Shown: positions 1-8,571 of the stretch, piece by piece | Layout: the number at the start of each line of letters is the position of its first letter | How positions within the stretch are numbered: position 1 is the stretch's first letter | NCBI GenBank assembly: GCA_017453465.1 | Contig: JAFTEV010000033.1 | Location: 1-64,000 of the forward strand | Direction: 5' to 3' | Length of the DNA stretch: 64,000 nt | Origin: Bacteroidaceae bacterium | Lineage (GTDB): Bacteria > Bacteroidota > Bacteroidia > Bacteroidales > Bacteroidaceae | Made by a program: the position numbers and the translations under genes | Notes under the pieces: generated by a model | What the model was told of the DNA's origin: nothing | Database searches by the model: none | What the model saw: only the letters and a program-made list of their open reading frames with translations

Positions 1-303
1 ATGTTCCTCCAGCGCATCAAAGGCATCAAACCAGTCGGCATACTTTGGTACAGTCTTTAAACCTGCATACTGTTTCATGGCTTTCCCAAAGTTACGTAGT
101 TGAACCCTTTGCGTGGAACGATGCGAGCCCACGAAACTGAAATCATAATTCATCTTGAAATACTGATCTATGAGGAAGGTCTTTCCCACGCGCTTTCTTC
201 CATAAACGATAACAAATTCCGAACGGTCTGCCTGCATGTTCTCCAGTTCTTCTGCTGCGTTGGCTGTGATGTTCAGCCAATCTTTCTTTGTGGGTGTACT
301 CAT
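1..303 (-). CDS. AAA ATPase (ATPase_2 type), N-terminal part only
   Basis: The reading frame starts at the ATG complementary to 301-303 and runs off the left edge, so only the first 101 residues are visible. A Walker A P-loop of the form VYGRKRVGKTFLI lies near residues 33-45, in the arrangement typical of the ATPase_2 / archaeal-type ATPase family that is abundant in Bacteroidales and often carries a nuclease-like C-terminal domain. The rest of the protein, including Walker B, is outside the window. A tRNA-like 3' fragment lies immediately behind the start, so the gene could be the edge of an integrated island; that is inference. Function beyond ATP binding cannot be told. Confidence 0.8.
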   Translation of the reverse strand, partial: MSTPTKKDWLNITANAAEELENMQADRSEFVIVYGRKRVGKTFLIDQYFKMNYDFSFVGSHRSTQRVQLRNFGKAMKQYAGLKTVPKYADWFDAFDALEEH

Positions 304-315
304 AATTATTCCTCC

Positions 316-344
316 TCCCCGGTTCGAATCCTGGTGGTACCACA
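316..344 (+). other. tRNA-like 3' fragment (T arm and acceptor end)
   Basis: The stretch contains GGTTCGAATCC, the classic T-arm core, followed by an acceptor-like 3' strand TGGTACC and an A discriminator. The DNA upstream is the start of the ATPase gene, so the 5' two thirds of a tRNA are absent. A tRNA 3' end next to a terminator is what integrase-generated attachment sites look like. One T-stem pair is mismatched and I cannot assign an amino acid. Confidence 0.5.
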
Positions 345-391
345 AAAAAAGCAACTCGAAATAGTCGAGTTGCTTTTTTTGTGGTACCACC
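333..391. terminator. Perfect 27-bp inverted repeat, bidirectional terminator
   Basis: Arms 333-359 and 365-391 are exact reverse complements around a 5-nt loop. Each arm holds an A7/T7 tract next to GCAACTCGA, so a stem followed by U-rich RNA forms on either strand. It lies 9 bp beyond the stop of the barrel gene and also follows the tRNA-like fragment, and could serve both. The outer ten bases of each arm, GTGGTACCAC, are themselves palindromic. Confidence 0.85.
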
Positions 392-399
392 TCCTCTTA

Positions 400-3300
400 T
401 CACTTCTTCGGCTGCTTGTTCAGCCGCCAGACGATGTGCAGGAGGCAGTAGGAAGGGATGACGTTGTAGAACGTCTCGGTCTTGCCCTGCGCATTGATGC
501 TGCGGTGCACATTCGAGAGGTTGCCCAGCAGGTCGAAGCCATCCAGCTGCACCAGCAGGTTGCCGTGCATGAGGCGTTTGGTCAGACGCGCATTCCACAC
601 CAGCTCGTTGGTGTTCATCGTCGCGTCGCTGTAGCCACGGCGGCTGTACATCGTGAGGTCGGTAGAGAACTGGAAGCCCCACGGCAATTCAATCTGCCCC
701 GTCAGGCCGTAGTCGAAGTCAAAGACATCGAGCGTGGTGAAGTCCTCTCGGTCACTGGTGCTGTGCTGATAGTGCAGGTTGCCCTTTGCGCTGTATTCCA
801 TCTTGTCCGTGGGACGGAAGGTCAAGCCCAGCTCATTGCTCAGGCTGTGGTTGCCCACCACCGAGCGAGTAGCCACCGCCGTCTGGTTCGTGCCGCTGAG
901 ATCAACGCTGTGGTTGTAGCCGTAGGCCACGTTTTCCTTCAGCCGCCAGTGCTCGTTCTGGTCGAAGGGAATATCGATGCCCGTGCTGCCACTGAAGTTC
1001 CAGTTGCCGTTCACATTGTCGGGTGTGACGGTGCGCACACCCGTCTCCTTATTATATATATAGCCCGAAGCCACGGCGTTCTCCGTGATGGTGGCGTTGG
1101 TGCTCACGTTGAACAGTGTGCGCCTGAACTTGTCGCGGTAGCTGGCGTTGAAGTTGTGGCTACGTGTGTTCTTCAGATTCGGATTGCCCAGAGTGATGTA
1201 GAGCGGATTGCTGGTGTTGCGGATGTTGAGCAGGGAGGTCATGGAAGGGGCTGTGGTGCTCATGCGGTAGTAGGCAAAGATGCGGCGGCCACGCTTCCAT
1301 TGGTTATGGCTAAAATAAAAGCTTGGCGTGAGGAATGTCGTATTGCGCGACATCAGCGTATCAACCTGCCCACCCTGCCAGTAGTCCATCGACTCATGCT
1401 GCATGGGCAGGGCCAAGTTGAAACTGATGTAGGTATAGGAGTCCGTACTGTCATTGCTCAAGGAAATCTGGTAGCTGGCCGAGGGCGTATGGGTATGCAC
1501 GGTCCGCTTCGAGCGGGTGCTGTTGTCGGCATCGAGGGTGGAAAGAATTTCGTCGTAGGAAGGCAGCGTGCCCAAGGCGTTCTTTTCCATGTCTTTCCAT
1601 TCGTCCAGTTTGTTCAGCAGGTAGAGGCTCTTCGTGCTGTGCTGGTAGTCGTAAGTATAATGATACGAAAGGTTTATGCTATGGCGGTCCTTATTGTCAA
1701 ACGCAATGTTGATGTTGGGGTCGATGGAGAAGTGGTGGGTGCGGTCGAAGGTAGGATTATAGCGGTTGCGCAGGTCGGCGGCCATTGCTGCATTGGATGG
1801 ATAGTCCAGTCGGTAATGTTCGTAATTGTCCTCGCTGCGGTCGGTGAAGCGGTAGTCGTAGCTCAAGAAATAGTTGATAAAGTCGTTGTGGGGCGGCGCG
1901 AAGTTCAGCCAACCATTGACTCTGGAGTCCACCCAGTGACCCACACCCTTCGTTTGCGACAGGGTACGGTTGATGGCGTACTGCTTCAACAGCTCGCCAG
2001 CAGAAGGTGCCATGATGCTGTCCAGCCATGCCTTACCCAAACCCGAAGCCACATCAGCACTGAGGGTTGCATTGGCCGACTCCGTGTGGTTGTTCCATCG
2101 CAGGTAATTCAAACTGGGACGCAACTCCGTCACCAGAAATTTCAGTTTCTCGTGGAAGGGGCTCTGGAAGCGCAGACGCAAACGGTGTTCCGTGTTCAGC
2201 TCCACGTCGTAGCTGCGCTTGTGGTAAGCAGAACGACCGAAGGTACTACCGCCGTCAAGGAAGGTCTCGCTGCTGCTGTGCTGCTGGTCGTCTTTGTCGT
2301 AATACTTGGCGTTGGCACTGCCCTCATAGCGCAGTTGGTCCTGCTTGTCGTAGAAGTATCCGCCACCCAGGTTGTACGTGGTGGTCAAACCCTGCGACTG
2401 GGTGAGCGGACTCCACTCGCCCTTCTCGCCCGGTGTGCGCTTGTCGTTCAGGTTGTTCACCATCGCATAGAGATTGAGGCGCGAGTTGTCGGTGAAACGC
2501 AGGGCAAAGAGCCGCCCAAGGAACTTGCCGTCGAGCCGGTCGTTGGCATTGCGGAAAAACGTCGTGCCGCCGCCAGCCTCGGCATTGGCCAGCCACCCCG
2601 TGTTGTACTCCTTCTTCAGCTTCACGTTCATCACCAGTTCCTTCTGTGTCGTATTCTCACGGTTGGTGCCACGCACATTCTCTGGCACACGTTCATAGCT
2701 CTGGATGTTCTTCACCATGTAGCTGGGCATGTTCTCCAGCATCAGTTCGCGGTCGCTGTCGAAGAAGTCCTTGCCGTTCAGCAGCAAGGCATCCACCTTC
2801 TGACCATTCACCGTGATTTCGCCGCCGCTCTTCAGCTCTACGCCCGGCAACTTCTTGATGAGCGCGTCGAGCATCGACCCCTCGGCCATCTGGAAGGCAT
2901 CAGCATCATAGACCAGCGTGTCGCCGTCCATGTAGAACTTCAGCTTTGTGGCCCTGACCACCACTTCGTCCAGCACGATGTCGTTCTTCTTCGGCAACTT
3001 CTTCATGTAGATGGGCTTCAGTTCGCGGTACAGCTCACGCTTGTAAAGCTTCGGAATGTCGATGGGCACCAGCCTCATCGTGTAGCCGTCGGCCTCCAGC
3101 TTCAGCAAATAGTGGCCAGGCTTAGATATCTTAAACTCCGCGTAAGTCACTTTCCTGTGTGTCTGCCACTCCTCATGGCTCATCACGCCAACCGTGTCGG
3201 CAAACGTGCTGTCGGCAGCATGGAGCAATGTCGCCCGCAGACTGTCAATGCCCACATGAGAGAGGTGGTCGGCCACCTTCATGTACACTTCCAGACTGCG

Positions 3301-3426
3301 GCGTGTGGCAGTGGAGTCTTGGGGTCCTGCGGAAACACGGAGGACACAGAGAAGAAAGAGAGCACAGAGGGTGATTATACGGTTGTACAATCTTACAGTT
3401 ATAAGGTTATACAGTTGTGCAGTCAT
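400..3426 (-). CDS. Outer-membrane beta-barrel protein, TonB-dependent-receptor-like
   Basis: 1008 residues. A signal peptide covers about residues 1-33. A short beta domain of the CarboxypepD_reg type (about 85-150) leads into a plug-like region with VLDEVVVRATKL near 151-163 and LPGVELKSGGEITVNGQ near 193-209. The remaining 750 or so residues are rich in alternating aromatic strands, as in the outer-membrane beta-barrel family of Bacteroidetes. It is the last gene of the BlaI/M56 operon, so a role in uptake or envelope maintenance under the same control is likely. No SusD partner is adjacent. The start codon and signal peptide lie in repeat DNA shared with two other genes of this operon, so the exact start is less certain than the body. 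The substrate is unknown. Confidence 0.85.
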   Translation of the reverse strand: MTAQLYNLITVRLYNRIITLCALFLLCVLRVSAGPQDSTATRRSLEVYMKVADHLSHVGIDSLRATLLHAADSTFADTVGVMSHEEWQTHRKVTYAEFKISKPGHYLLKLEADGYTMRLVPIDIPKLYKRELYRELKPIYMKKLPKKNDIVLDEVVVRATKLKFYMDGDTLVYDADAFQMAEGSMLDALIKKLPGVELKSGGEITVNGQKVDALLLNGKDFFDSDRELMLENMPSYMVKNIQSYERVPENVRGTNRENTTQKELVMNVKLKKEYNTGWLANAEAGGGTTFFRNANDRLDGKFLGRLFALRFTDNSRLNLYAMVNNLNDKRTPGEKGEWSPLTQSQGLTTTYNLGGGYFYDKQDQLRYEGSANAKYYDKDDQQHSSSETFLDGGSTFGRSAYHKRSYDVELNTEHRLRLRFQSPFHEKLKFLVTELRPSLNYLRWNNHTESANATLSADVASGLGKAWLDSIMAPSAGELLKQYAINRTLSQTKGVGHWVDSRVNGWLNFAPPHNDFINYFLSYDYRFTDRSEDNYEHYRLDYPSNAAMAADLRNRYNPTFDRTHHFSIDPNINIAFDNKDRHSINLSYHYTYDYQHSTKSLYLLNKLDEWKDMEKNALGTLPSYDEILSTLDADNSTRSKRTVHTHTPSASYQISLSNDSTDSYTYISFNLALPMQHESMDYWQGGQVDTLMSRNTTFLTPSFYFSHNQWKRGRRIFAYYRMSTTAPSMTSLLNIRNTSNPLYITLGNPNLKNTRSHNFNASYRDKFRRTLFNVSTNATITENAVASGYIYNKETGVRTVTPDNVNGNWNFSGSTGIDIPFDQNEHWRLKENVAYGYNHSVDLSGTNQTAVATRSVVGNHSLSNELGLTFRPTDKMEYSAKGNLHYQHSTSDREDFTTLDVFDFDYGLTGQIELPWGFQFSTDLTMYSRRGYSDATMNTNELVWNARLTKRLMHGNLLVQLDGFDLLGNLSNVHRSINAQGKTETFYNVIPSYCLLHIVWRLNKQPKK

Positions 3427-3526
3427 ACGTTTTTTTTAATTACGAGTTACGAAATCCGAAAGGCCATCCGGATGGTTTCGTAATTCGGATTTCGTAATTC
3501 GGATTTAAACCTTTCGGATTTATGAA
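3427..3526. repeat. Spacer repeat, ACGAATTACGAA family, copy 1
   Basis: The whole stop-to-start gap consists of ACGAGTTACGAAATCCGAA-type units and their reverse complement (TTCGTAATTCGGATTTCG), around CATCCGGATGG. Related copies occupy 7754-7860 and 8572-8692 in the same operon. No promoter consensus is seen. Confidence 0.8.
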
Positions 3527-5593
3527 TTATTTCAGTTTCTCCAATAGTCTTTTCAGTTCGTAGTCAAAATTGTAGAAACCATTGATGCGGAGGTCGTCGC
3601 GAACCATGCGACCTTCGGGCGTGATGGTCTCGTAGTGCGGAATGCCGTTGAAGCGGAAGAGTTCTTGCAGGCGGGTGAAGTCGGCGTATGTGACACAAAG
3701 CGTCTCCTCGTCGGCCAGCCACTCGCTAACATACTTGTGGTAGGCATCGCTGCCCTCCGCCGTGCGTTCCTCGGCAATGAAGACCAGCTTCACGTCGTCG
3801 CGCTCCCTCACCTTGGCTCGCTTTTCCTTGCTGCTCTGAATAGCTGCACGACAGGGACCGCAGCCCATGCCCCAGAAGTCGATGATGAGAAACTTGCCTG
3901 AGTGTTTTGCCGTCAAGCGGCGAATGACCTCCGCTATCGGCACATCGGGCAGCGGAGTGGAAAACTCCGTCTGAGCCATCCGCTCGGCATAGAACTGCTC
4001 CGCCTTCTGGTGGACGTAAGGAATAGAGTACGTACTCAGGTAGAAGGGATAGAGCTTGCTGAGCGAGGCAAGTTCATCAACACTCGCTTGCTTTTCCGCC
4101 TCACTGCGGGTGGTGTCAGCCAATATCACAGGGATAGTTTCTTCGCTATGCCGCCAGCTGTTGAAGTTGCTCAACATATTGTTATAGACGCAGAGCTGTG
4201 CCATCAGGGTGTTATGGTCTGCCGTGCCGAGAAGACTGCGCAAAGCCTCGTAGCCATTCATCGCTTCCTGCATCTCATGTTCGGCATTGACGATATAGCC
4301 ACCCGCCTCGTCTATCATGCCCTTGTACTGTGCCTCCGTCACAGGTTTGGCGTACTGTATGCGGTTGAGCAAAATGCTGTAGTCCCGACTTGACAACAAC
4401 ATGGGATTGTCGAAATCCAAACGGTGCAACGGACTGTAGCTGGACGCATCGAAGAGAAGCCGCCACTCCGCGCTGTCGGTTATCTCGGTGTAATAGATGC
4501 CGTCGCGCAGTTCCTGCTTCATGAGGTCATCCTCTTTGTACAAAGCGAAGTTCATCAGGCTGTAAGCGAACTGCACTTGCAAGTCGGCCAGTGCCAATTG
4601 CATCTCCAGCGGAGTGAAGTGTTCGCGCCTGCCCACCCAGTTCACGCGCTGCAAGGCTTTCTGCCAAAGGGAGTCGGCGAGCGGACGGGCTTCGCCAAAC
4701 TTTCCCCTGAACATCGACAGCGGACGGAAAATACTACTCAGGAAACAGGAATTGGATTTCAGCCAGTGCTGAACCTCCTTGCTGCTGCCACTGTTATAGT
4801 AGCACTCCAACTGCCCCTGCTCATTAGGCCGCACCGTGATGTCAATGGTATCGCCTGGACGGGCATAGAAACAGACACCGCTCCAGTCCACCTTCCCCTC
4901 AGAACTGTAGAACCTTTGCATGACGGGGTAGCTGGCACGGAACCGCTTCTCAAACGTGCCGTCGGGCTGAATCTCAGCCACCAGCGTCACGCTCTCCTTG
5001 TCGAACACATCCTCATAGTAACACTCCATCGACGTGAAACCCATCTGCTCCGCGTCGTAACCCTCGATGCGTCCACGCACCGTGATGGTGTCCGTCTTGA
5101 ACCAGTTGGTAGGCAGCATGTAGGGGTTGGCCTTGTAGAGTTCCTCCAGCGTGGGAGTCTTCGGCTTATACCGGGTGTCATGAATGCCCAACACCGCGAA
5201 GGCGTACAGGTTCTCGCCCTCAATGAAGTCGAAAATCTTTGTCTGCTTCGGCATTGGCTCGAAGTGCATGGTGAAGTCCGTCGTGCCGCTTTCGGGACTC
5301 TGCACCCAGCTGTCCAGACTGATGCCCTCAGCACTGCGCATGGGATAGCGTTTTCCGTCTTCGCCAATGAGGTAGCTGCTCGCCACAAAGCGGAACCACT
5401 GTCCCTTCGGGTACTCCATCGTGAAGCGCACGGTCGTAGCCGTATCTGCCAGCACAACCTCACGCACACGCAACTCGTCGTCCCGCACATTCGCACACGC
5501 CATCACTTCTGGCTCCTTAATCGTCTTGAATACTTTCGCTTGCCCTGCCAATGTGACGAGGGCGAGCAAGGTTGCAATAATTGTTGTCTTCAT
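3527..5593 (-). CDS. Periplasmic thioredoxin-like protein with CGPC active site
   Basis: 688 residues. A signal peptide covers about 1-19. The N-terminal part (about 25-135) is a beta domain with SYLIGEDGKRY at 73-83 and FEPMP at 111-115, matching domains in the M56 protease and lipoprotein of this operon. A long helical middle follows. The C-terminal domain (about 560-688) is a TlpA/thioredoxin fold with the redox motif CGPC at 578-581 and a cis-proline motif GIPH near 650. It should act as a thiol-disulfide oxidoreductase in the periplasm, possibly anchored or complexed through its N-terminal domain. It is preceded by the 198-residue exported protein with a 3-bp gap, indicating co-transcription. 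Partner proteins are unknown. Confidence 0.85.
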   Translation of the reverse strand: MKTTIIATLLALVTLAGQAKVFKTIKEPEVMACANVRDDELRVREVVLADTATTVRFTMEYPKGQWFRFVASSYLIGEDGKRYPMRSAEGISLDSWVQSPESGTTDFTMHFEPMPKQTKIFDFIEGENLYAFAVLGIHDTRYKPKTPTLEELYKANPYMLPTNWFKTDTITVRGRIEGYDAEQMGFTSMECYYEDVFDKESVTLVAEIQPDGTFEKRFRASYPVMQRFYSSEGKVDWSGVCFYARPGDTIDITVRPNEQGQLECYYNSGSSKEVQHWLKSNSCFLSSIFRPLSMFRGKFGEARPLADSLWQKALQRVNWVGRREHFTPLEMQLALADLQVQFAYSLMNFALYKEDDLMKQELRDGIYYTEITDSAEWRLLFDASSYSPLHRLDFDNPMLLSSRDYSILLNRIQYAKPVTEAQYKGMIDEAGGYIVNAEHEMQEAMNGYEALRSLLGTADHNTLMAQLCVYNNMLSNFNSWRHSEETIPVILADTTRSEAEKQASVDELASLSKLYPFYLSTYSIPYVHQKAEQFYAERMAQTEFSTPLPDVPIAEVIRRLTAKHSGKFLIIDFWGMGCGPCRAAIQSSKEKRAKVRERDDVKLVFIAEERTAEGSDAYHKYVSEWLADEETLCVTYADFTRLQELFRFNGIPHYETITPEGRMVRDDLRINGFYNFDYELKRLLEKLK

Positions 5594-5596
5594 ATT

Positions 5597-6193
5597 CTAC
5601 TTTATCTTTATACCAAGGACATAATAGTGCGGAATATATTTCACGATGTCCGATGAGAGGTCGGGCTTAATCGTGCTATCGCCACAAAAACGGCAACCGC
5701 CAGCTTTGGGGTCGTACCAATAAGAGCCATAGAGGACGAGGGGAATGAACTTCCCCTTCTCGAAAGGTGGAACAAGTTCAAAGGGACGCGAGTCATACAT
5801 ATACCACTTGTCTTCTGGTTTTTCTGGATCAAATATAGGGTTCAATTTGAGCCTACCGCCAAAGCATCTGTTCTCGCCGAAATGAAAAAGGTAGTTGGCT
5901 GTCGAATCATTGTCTGACGGCCTGAAACCAATGATAAGCTTCTTGTCAAGACTCATGACGACATTAAAGCCGAGAACTTCCTTCGGCTCTTTACCTTTTA
6001 CATATTCCATTACAACAGGCTCGACTTCGGTTCCTTTGAGTTTCTTCGTATTGAAGCTGTAGGCCATATAGCCCTTGGCATTGAGCAGGGGCAGATAATC
6101 ACTGATTGACGGCTCGTTCATTTTGATTTCTTGCCCTAACGCCGTCAAAGTAGCGAGGGCAAGCAGTACGGTGATGATAGATTTCTTATTCAT
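5597..6193 (-). CDS. Small exported protein of unknown function
   Basis: 198 residues with a clear signal peptide ending near LTALGQ (about residue 21). The mature part has mixed beta strands, a PSISDYLPLLN segment, and a CRFC pair near residue 167 that could bind a metal or form a disulfide. I do not recognise a characterised family. It is followed 3 bp later by the CGPC thioredoxin-like gene, so the two are probably translated together, and the CxxC pair makes it a candidate redox substrate (inference). Confidence 0.75.
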   Translation of the reverse strand: MNKKSIITVLLALATLTALGQEIKMNEPSISDYLPLLNAKGYMAYSFNTKKLKGTEVEPVVMEYVKGKEPKEVLGFNVVMSLDKKLIIGFRPSDNDSTANYLFHFGENRCFGGRLKLNPIFDPEKPEDKWYMYDSRPFELVPPFEKGKFIPLVLYGSYWYDPKAGGCRFCGDSTIKPDLSSDIVKYIPHYYVLGIKIK

Positions 6194-6215
6194 TGTTTTA
6201 TTATTGTTTAACTGA

Positions 6216-6245
6216 TTGCTTATTCATTAATATTTTGTACCTTTG
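6216..6245 (+). promoter_or_regulatory. Promoter-like site pointing antisense into the next gene
   Basis: TTG at 6216-6218, 19 nt, then TACCTTTG at 6238-6245 is close to the Bacteroidetes TTTG-N19-TAnnTTTG consensus on the plus strand. It points into the 3' end of the minus-strand gene 6272-7753. No plus-strand gene follows, so an antisense transcript or a chance match are the options. Confidence 0.35.
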
Positions 6246-6271
6246 TACCCAAAATAACAATTGAGCGTATG

Positions 6272-7753
6272 CTATTCTGCCTTTAGGTGTTTGGCGATTT
6301 CATCAAAGATGAGGTCGCCTGTTTTGTATTGGTAAACCAGGTGGCCTTCGGCATCGAAGATGAGAAGGAATTCGCCGGCATCTTTTTCAAATTCGTATTG
6401 CTGACAGAGGTAGGCGAACTGGTAGCCCATGAGGAGGTAGTGGTCGCCGCCAAACTGATGGACGTGCTTGCGGAAGCGGTTTTCTTCTCCGTATCTACCG
6501 CCACCCGTAAGGAAGACGATGTTGGCTTCCGCAGAATGCTTGTCGTAAAGCGCGTTATAGACACTGTAGAGCGATGGGTAGTCCAAGCCATGGACCACGG
6601 TGGGCTTTCCCCTGTACCTGGCCAGAAGTCCTGGCAGGATGCTGTCGCCCTCCAGCTGACGGTCGAGCTGACAGATGACACCCTTGTCGGGCTGGGTATG
6701 CAGGTCGTCCAGCCTGGCCTCCTCACGCTTGTTGAGTTCCACGAGGCGGTCGTAGTATTCGGGCAATTGCCGCTTGATGAGGGAGAGCTGCCGCTGACTG
6801 AGGGGCAATTCTTGGACGATGTGCTGTACCCAGCAAGTAGCCTCGTAGTGACGTTCCAGTGCCTCGGAGGGGTGGAAGGTGCCCGTGGGACCATGCAACT
6901 TCTCGTCCATGGAATAGTAATAGCTGACGTTCTGTATCTGCATGGAGTAGAAGAGCGCATTGGTGCAGAGTGGCGGAAGCTGCTGGTAGTGCATCCAGAG
7001 CGTGTCGAGCTGCCGGTAGTCCACAGGCCCTTCAGGACTGTTCTTTCTGAGCCACCTGTAATAATAGTTGCTGGTTCCTGAGAACATCTGCATGGGCACG
7101 GTACACTGCCAGACCGCCTTGAACTGCGGACCGATGCGCTTGTCACGGTCCATTTCCTCCATCGCCCTCAGGTAGCGGTGCATCAGCGTGTCGGCAAAGA
7201 GGCCGGGCGGCATGTTGCCTAAGCTGTCAGGCTCCACTTCGTAGATGCCTCCCCATTCGGGTGTCAGCACGTTAAAGCTGGTTAGCTTGTCGTGCAGCCG
7301 AGTCATGTCTTCGTTCAGCTTGGCAAAGCCTTGCGTGTCGGCGAAGCTGAACTTCCGCTTCTTCACATCGTAGGTGCAGGTGGTCTGTCCGCCTGGCACC
7401 AGCACAAGGCGAACCGGCGGGATGTCGTACTGCCCCGAACTGTAGAAACTGGCCGCACAAGTGATGCCGACGGGCAGCTGGATTTCAAAGGTGCGCACTT
7501 TCTTTCGCTGTACGCCCGGCATGAAGTGGAGCGAGGGGATGGGCTCGTCCATGTTGTCGTAGAAGAAGGTAGAAACCCACACGGCAATGTCCACGCTGTC
7601 TTCCTCCATCACGTTCTTCAGCACGAAGCGCACCGTGGCGGGTTCTTTACTGATAATGGGCGGCGGCAAGACCTCCTGAGCGGAGGCACAGAGAGCACAG
7701 AGAAGACAAAGAGCACAGAGTGCTGTTGTGAGGTTGTAAAGTTTTACGGTCAT
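6272..7753 (-). CDS. Exported thioredoxin-fold protein lacking the CxxC motif
   Basis: 493 residues, signal peptide about 1-25. The layout resembles the neighbouring CGPC protein: an N-terminal beta region, a helical middle and a C-terminal thioredoxin-like fold (about 382-493) with GKPTVVHGLDYPSLYS where TlpA proteins have the catalytic loop. Both cysteines are missing, so it should not be redox active and may bind substrates or partners instead. The C-terminal part keeps the LLIFDAEGHLVYQY strand pattern typical of TlpA-like domains. Start codon and signal peptide come from the same repeat module as genes 400-3426 and 7861-8571. Fourth gene of the BlaI/M56 operon. Confidence 0.75.
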   Translation of the reverse strand: MTVKLYNLTTALCALCLLCALCASAQEVLPPPIISKEPATVRFVLKNVMEEDSVDIAVWVSTFFYDNMDEPIPSLHFMPGVQRKKVRTFEIQLPVGITCAASFYSSGQYDIPPVRLVLVPGGQTTCTYDVKKRKFSFADTQGFAKLNEDMTRLHDKLTSFNVLTPEWGGIYEVEPDSLGNMPPGLFADTLMHRYLRAMEEMDRDKRIGPQFKAVWQCTVPMQMFSGTSNYYYRWLRKNSPEGPVDYRQLDTLWMHYQQLPPLCTNALFYSMQIQNVSYYYSMDEKLHGPTGTFHPSEALERHYEATCWVQHIVQELPLSQRQLSLIKRQLPEYYDRLVELNKREEARLDDLHTQPDKGVICQLDRQLEGDSILPGLLARYRGKPTVVHGLDYPSLYSVYNALYDKHSAEANIVFLTGGGRYGEENRFRKHVHQFGGDHYLLMGYQFAYLCQQYEFEKDAGEFLLIFDAEGHLVYQYKTGDLIFDEIAKHLKAE

Positions 7754-7860
7754 ACGGTTATTAGGATTTACGAATTACGAAATACGAGTTACGAATTATC
7801 CGGATGGCCTTTCGGATTTCGTAATTCGTAATTCGGATTTATATCTTTCGAATTTATGAA
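7754..7860. repeat. Spacer repeat, ACGAATTACGAA family, copy 2
   Basis: Fills the gap between the lipoprotein stop and the next start. ACGAATTACGAAATACGAG and TTCGTAATTCGTAATTCGG are opposed around CCGGATGGCC, as in the copy at 3427-3526. The adjoining CCGTATGACCG motif contains the ATG of the downstream gene. Confidence 0.8.
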
Positions 7861-8571
7861 TTATTCAATCACTTTCACTTCTCGGTACTGGGTGATATAC
7901 TGGTTGGCTTGCAGACGAGCAACGGACACGTTCCGCAGCTTTATGCCGCCACCCCAGCCCGGTGCGCCCTTCACCTTGTCGGTAACGTCGCTCTCCATGA
8001 TGTCTATGACCGTACAGGTACGGGGCAGGGGCGGAAAGACGGCCACCGTGCAGTTGTACTGTCCCGGAGGTGCCTGCAGGAAGTAGCTCTGGTTCAGCTG
8101 GAAAGGTTCGTGACTGACGACGTAGTAGCGCTTGCCCGTCTTCACGTCGCGGATGTAGGTGTCCGACTTCAGCTGGAAGTAGTGTCGGCCCCAGTGCTGT
8201 TCGGTAATGTCAGCCACATAGGTTGCGGTGTCCGTACACCAGATGGCCACGCGGTCAACCTGCCGACTGGACAGGGGTGCAGCCACGGTATGCACGTCCT
8301 CATAGACGGGGAACGTGTCCATGTTTGTCGGGTCGTAGTTCGTGGCGGGTTTCACCAGCCTGGCCTGACGGATGTGCAGGGGCGGGGCGGGGTCGTAGTT
8401 GAGCAGGACTTCCTCTCCACTGCCCTTCCCCACCAAGGGGAGTGTGCCCTCACTGATTTTCACTTCTTGTCCGTCCAAGATGTAATAGTTCTTCACAATG
8501 GTGCAACTACCAAGCAGGAATGTGAAGAGAACACAAAGTGCGGTTGTGCGGTTATACGGTTTTACGGTCAT
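7861..8571 (-). CDS. Lipoprotein with the operon's shared beta domain
   Basis: 236 residues. A type II signal peptide ends in LLGSC, so Cys23 should be lipidated. The body contains TYIRDVKTGKRY at about 138-149 and FPPLP at about 179-183, the same two landmarks with the same spacing as in the C-terminal domain of the M56 protease directly upstream (TYIVDEERGVHY and FPPIP) and the N-terminal domain of the CGPC thioredoxin-like protein. It is probably a periplasm-facing or surface lipoprotein that pairs with the sensor or is its reporter (inference). No named family recognised. Confidence 0.75.
   Translation of the reverse strand: MTVKPYNRTTALCVLFTFLLGSCTIVKNYYILDGQEVKISEGTLPLVGKGSGEEVLLNYDPAPPLHIRQARLVKPATNYDPTNMDTFPVYEDVHTVAAPLSSRQVDRVAIWCTDTATYVADITEQHWGRHYFQLKSDTYIRDVKTGKRYYVVSHEPFQLNQSYFLQAPPGQYNCTVAVFPPLPRTCTVIDIMESDVTDKVKGAPGWGGGIKLRNVSVARLQANQYITQYREVKVIE

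Noticed and set aside
268..344. Complete tRNA gene
   Set aside because: Only the T arm and acceptor end fit. The DNA before 310 codes for the ATPase and has no anticodon or D arm pairing.
143..682. Minus-strand frame with a PGFEPG stretch
   Set aside because: That stretch is the usual false translation of a tRNA T arm; the frame crosses a terminator and the barrel gene.
100..3483. Open frame of 1127 codons on the plus strand opposite the barrel gene
   Set aside because: It mirrors the real minus-strand gene, has no domain pattern, and its ends run into the ATPase start and the spacer repeat. Long antisense frames are frequent in this GC-biased codon usage.
5597..6193. Assignment of the small exported protein to a numbered DUF family
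   Set aside because: A vague resemblance to a Bacteroidales DUF came to mind, but no motif was firm enough to name it.
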